Shown: positions 47,901-53,900 of the stretch, piece by piece
How positions within the stretch are numbered: the first letter of the stretch is position 1
Layout of the letters: every line of letters begins with the position of its first letter
Source: Cherax quadricarinatus
Taxonomy: Eukaryota; Arthropoda; Malacostraca; Decapoda; Parastacidae
DNA: 64,000 nucleotides
Reading direction: 5' to 3'
Assembly (NCBI RefSeq): GCF_038502225.1
Contig: NC_091369.1
Location: 8,022,581-8,086,580 of the forward strand
The notes under the pieces: generated by a model
The model's database searches: none
Told to the model about the DNA's origin: nothing
The model's input: only the letters and a program-made list of their open reading frames with translations
Translations under genes and position numbers: made by a program

Positions 47901-50900
47901 GATATGAAAGTTTAGATGTCACTCCAAACAGCCAATATCCTAAACCCCTCCTTTAAAGTGCAGACATTGTACTTCCCACCTCCAGGACTCTAAAGTCCAG
48001 CTAACTGGGTTCCCTATACGGTACTATTATTTTTATGGGGAAGCACTAAGCCAGTAAAGATCATATGGCACCTGGGGAATGGGACATAATTAGGTTTGAT
48101 CCAAAGGAAGGGTAGCCTCAATTCCTTGAATCAAGAGCCCTTCAACAGTATCAAGGCACTCAAGAGATATTACATGCACCAAATTCCATCACCTTATAAA
48201 ATTCCTCATTATTATTATACCATTTAAATTTCTGTTGTGCAATACAGTAATACTGTACTGTATTTTTATCATTCAAAATTAAACATACATCCATATTATA
48301 CTGGTAATTGCTTAACTTTCCTAAATACAGTAGCCACTTTCTCAACCAAAGATCAATACATCTGATCCAAAAATAAGAGAAAACCATTCTTTGTTAATGG
48401 TTTTTTTAATAGTGAAGGGCTAAAATAAATGATTACTAACCTTTTGCTTAAGCTCACTATCCTTTTGTGTAACGAAGGCATTAATAAGTTCAAGAAACCA
48501 ATTTATGGTGTAAAATAGACATGAGAGTGCTGCATGCTGCTCAGCTCGGGAGTGTGTTTCAAACTTCTCGAAGACGAGTGAAGCTGGCCCATACACTGGA
48601 CACCCAAGCAGAGCATCAATATTGGAAAGATCTCCATTGTGAAGGCGACTTTCCAGCATGCGTAACAGACGGAACTGTGGAGCCAGGGACACCAGCTTGC
48701 TCCTGTAAAATAATTATGCTAATTTAATAAAATTATTACACACAATCTCCATGGGGAAGTGGAGAAGAATCCTTCCTCTGGAAGCCATGTGTTGTAAGAG
48801 GTGACTAAAATGCCAGGAGCAAGAGGAAAAACTAGTTTCTTCTTGTTCGGGTCATCCTGCCTTGGTGGGAGACGGCTAGTGTGCTAAAAAAAAATTACAT
48901 ATACACCTACCATCCGACTTACGACCTGCTCAACATACGATGACTCGACTTACTACCGTGTTTTTTATGCCAAATTTCTGGGAAATAAACAAGTGTTTGT
49001 GTTGTACACAGTGCTTATCCTAAACCTTACAGTATAAAATACAGTACTAACAGCATAAAAAGTAAAGTAAAACATGAAATACCAAAATAAAACAATAAAA
49101 TAAAGTCATTACAAAAATGTTATGTTGATATTCAGTAGTAAAGTTCGACTTACGTCCGTTTCGACTTACGACCGGTTTCTCAGAACCGAACTCAGTAGTA
49201 AGTTGGATGGTAGGTATGCATGTAATCATTTCAAGAGTGAATATTCTTAAATTTGCAATATTCCATCAGCGTTTGCTGACGAATTATGGTACAGTGGTTA
49301 AAGCACTGGCTTGCTAATTTTAAGACTGGCTTGCCATGAGTTTGAATCCTGTCCATTCTGTGAGATGTCACATGCACTATTACTACATTTGTTTAGATTT
49401 TCTTGGATTTTTCTATGAGAATGATGATTAAGAGGAATGAGCTTGATAACTGCTACCCTACATCAGATAGGAGGAAAGCCAGAAAACACGACAAAAGCCA
49501 AGAAGAAAGAAAACGGGTGTGCAACAAATTTTTATTTTGACAATATTGCAGTCTCAGTACAGCTTCATTGAGTCATTCTACTAGCAGCATCTACAAAAAT
49601 GATCCTTGGATCATGTATATGACATTCTTCTTTCAACGTACCAGCCGTATTCCACTGAGGCGGGGTTGCCCAAAAGGAAAAACTAAAGTTTCTCCTTTCA
49701 AATTTAGTAATATATACAGGAGAAGGGGTTACTAGCCCCTTGCTCCCGGCATTTTAATCGCCTCTTATGACACACATGGCTTATGGAGGAAGAATTCTGT
49801 TCCGCTTCCCCATGGAGATAAAAGGAAATAAACAAGAACTAGAAAGAAAACAGAAGAAAACCCAGAGGGCTATGTATGTATATACGTATATGCTTGTACA
49901 TGTATGTGTACTGTAACCTAAATGTAAGTAGAAGTAGCAAGATGTACCTGAAATCTTGCATGTTTATGAGACAGAAAAAAGACACCAGCAATCCTACCAT
50001 CATGTAAAACAATTACAGGTTTCCGTTTTACACTCACTTGGCAGGACGGTAGTACCTCCCTGGGCGGTTGCTGTCTACCAACCTACTACCTAGAATGTAT
50101 ATGACATGTGAACAACTAAATTTTCTAATTCCTAGGATGACTTTTATTGTTGATAAATCATATTAAAAACCTCTGTAATTCTTACTGTGTATGGAAATAC
50201 AAAATAAGCCCAAATCTGATATAAACTACATTATACAGAGATAATTTTACATCATTTGTGAATTCCAGATTCATGAGCTCTCAGGAAATGTAACCCTCAT
50301 AAATCTGGGTGTTCAACTCTAGTACAATACCTACTCTTTAGCCACTGGGTCATTTCTCGTGGATTCTGCTTCTATAACCATTGGGGCTAGGTTTAGAATG
50401 ATGCCTCTGTCCTCTACATCATCATCTAAATTCCAGCAAACTTCCATAGGAAAGAGGTTCTCTGGGGGCTGGGAATCTGCTGCATAGTCTAATACAAAGG
50501 TTACTTGAAAGTCATCAGTCATCTTCTCGCACACCCATTCCTGAGGAGAAAGATAGACAATACCTCTGATGAGTTTTGAGTCTCACTACTCTTGGAGCTC
50601 GGACATGGGCCAGGCTCGTCTGGTGCTTGCCTGGTCACCCAGGCTGTTGTTTTAATACACAGGTTGTCTTCCACCGAGGCAGGGAGACACAAAAAAAAAG
50701 AAGAAACACTTTCATCATCACTCACTCAATCACTATCTTGCCAAAAGCATGATGACATCACATGGAAAAAAGTGTAAATCATAGAGAATAAACACACTGC
50801 TTCAACTAACAGACAAGCATTTTTTTATTGCATTAAGTTTTTCCAACAAAGGTAGGGTGGGAAACACTTAATGCAGTTAATGCTTATACCGTATATGTCA

Positions 50901-53900
50901 TATTACACATACTATGTAAGTACCTGATAAATGTCCTCAGACACTGCTAATTCTTTTATTTTGCAATCAGCAAATCTTTTAAAGATTTTTGACCCTTTAC
51001 AATCATAGACCATTAATAAGTAATCATAAACCATAAACAAGTAATCAAACAGGTAGTATTTGTGTAGTTATTTGTGTATCGTTCCAATCACGGTATTGTG
51101 CCTTTTTGTTATTTAAACAGGTAGTAAGCTTCAATACACTGTACACAATTTACCTTTTGTTTCTGCTACTATCTCCTGCCAAGCAGGGGTGACCAAGAAA
51201 ACAGGAAACCCAAAGAAGAAACCACATTTACTATCATTCCTTCAATTGCTGACTTGCCACAAATGTAGTGATATCACAATTCAGAATATACCTCCAACTG
51301 CAACATCCCCATCCTCCCTCAGAGTCCAAACACTGTACCTCCATTTTCAGAGCTCAATTCCAGCTAACTGGTTACCTTGCTCATATTCCAACAGCACGTC
51401 CGTTATTAAAAACCACTCGTTTCTACTCACTCCTATCTAACATGCTCACACGAGCCTGCTGGATGATCAAGCCCCTACAACTCAAAGCCTAGTTTACCCT
51501 CCTCCCTCCAGCCATTCCTGGGGCCAACTTCTAACCCCAGATTTATACAACTTCTTCATCACTGTATCCCTCTTCATGCTCTCTACCTGCCCAATATACA
51601 CATATAGTGGTACCTCGAGTTACGAACTTAATTCGTTCCAGAAGGCTGTTCGAGTGCCAATACAGAACGAATTTGTTCCCATAAGGAATAATGTAAATTA
51701 GATTAGCCCATTTCAGACCCCCAAAAATACACTTACAAAAGCACTCACAAAAATACACTCACATAATTGTTCAAGTTGGGAGCTGTTCGAAACTCGAGGT
51801 ACCATTGCATATACAAAATAAACTATAAAAATTAGTACCTCTAGCTTGGAGTTCATTCCTTCCTTAAGGATGATAGATGCCATTTCATCCATAAATAATG
51901 CAGAAGCAGTTGGTGACTTAGCTGTGGAGGAGAGCACCAGATGGAGGAGGTTTTCTGCCTCCTTCAGCAGAGAAGAATTGAGTGCAGATGACGATGCCTT
52001 GCCACTTGATGTGATCAAGCTATCCTGGCTATCATCCTGTCCCACCATGTTTTTCACAACAAGTGCAGCATTCAGCACACCAATGAGCTTGTACCTGTAA
52101 GGAAGATTTTATAAAAATTTTTTTTTTTTTTTTTTTATCACACTGGTCTTTTCCTGCCAAGGAGCGTGACCCAAGAAAGAAAGTCCATTCACTATCACTC
52201 ATTCAGTAGCTGCACTGCCAGAAATGCATAGACATCACAATTCAAATGGCCCTCCAAGTTACATATCTCCAACCATCCTTCACTAAGAGGCTCAGGAGCA
52301 AATTTACTTAATAATTCCTCTGGCAAGTCATGTGTTCAAATGAAAATCATTATCGGGGCAGGTAGTGATTCCTCTGGGATCCTTCTAGTATTGTGTAACA
52401 TACCTGTGACTGGTTTTGAGTTTTACTCTTGAAGTCAGCCTAAAGCCACATGTTATGTTGAGGTCATTTTTTCGTTTACCACTGCTGTCATTTTTCATTT
52501 AAAAATCTCTCATCCCTTGCAGTAGACTACCTTTTATGCCTCCTGTTTTGTAGTTTTCAGCTTACCCTCTCAAAGGGAAAACATCAAAAACTATTTTTTG
52601 TAGCTAGAGTAAATGTAGTCTACATATGCTTTTATATTCCCATAGACAGTCTACAGGACTGGTCATTCACTGTTGCAGCATCTCAAAGAAAAGAACTTAC
52701 TTCTCAAAAGTAGTAACTATGTGAGCTACACTGTGAATTCAATATAAAAATCTGTATTATGAACAAACACATTTCAAGCTTTAAGACAACAGTAATGTTC
52801 TTACAGCATTATTTGTATGTCCTGAGAATATTAAAAAGTGGAAAAATAAAAGTATTCCTACCAAATATCCCTAGCAAGAACAATTTGTGTTACTGATGTT
52901 TCAGCTTGTCAACAAATTGTTTACAAAGAAAACAATAGTACAAATGATAGATACGCTTTACAAATATGTATTGTGGCTCACTGGTTATAAGACCTTAATT
53001 GGTCCCTAAGTACCCCGTTTATAAAGTGTGGATGTGTTTACCATGAATTTTTTTTTAAGTTGCGCACCTCTTTTAATAAGAAAAATAGAAGCTCCAATGT
53101 ACTTCAAGTCAGAATGCAAGAGATCTTTGTAAACCAGAATGACAAGCTCATTTTGCTGGTCAAAGAAAATTTAACATTAAACGAAAATGCAAATGCAAAC
53201 ATACTTCAAGTCAGAGTGAGAGAGCTGTTTGCGCACCAGGATGACAAGCTCATCTTGAAGCGCAGCGTGAGAGGACTCAGAGTATGCTAAAAGGCTTACC
53301 ACATCAAGAAGCTTCTTCACTTCCCCCATTCCCAATTCATCTACCATGTCTAAGGATCCCTGGTAAAATAAATTTTATTTTTTAAAATTATGCAAAACAA
53401 AATACAGAAATTAAAATCTAATTAACTATTCATATTGAGAATAAGACATTCGGAAAATCAACTGAAAGGAAAGGGGATGAAGGGGTGAAAGGATGGATAA
53501 GAGAAGGGTGCAGGAAGGGAAGGAAGGGGAGAAGGGAGGAAAAATGACTAGGAAGGGGAAAGAAAAATGGTGTAGAAGGGTAAGGAGGATTGGAGGAAGG
53601 AGGAAGAGAAGAGAGTAAAGGAAATGAAGGGCAGAGGAGTATGGCAGAGGAGAAAAGGTGAAGAAATGCAGGAAACAGGAAGACAAAGCATAGAAGAGGG
53701 AGGGGAAGAAGAACCAGGAACAAGCCTATTGGTGGAGAAAAAAATGGTAAAACTTCATATGAAGGAAAAAATTTACATTTTGAACACAAAATTGGGGCTC
53801 TTGGTACAAAATATAATACATGACCTTTCCTACATATACAGTAACACAGTGGGACAGTTTCACCATTTTCTATAACATTCCAGGAAATTTTTATATTGAC

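Noticed and set aside
53101..53157. Treating the exon 3 duplicate as a mutually exclusive exon
   Set aside because: Exon 3 ends in phase 2, whereas the duplicate enters in phase 0 and has only the 3' half. Swapping or adding it would break the frame, so it is listed as a duplicate only.
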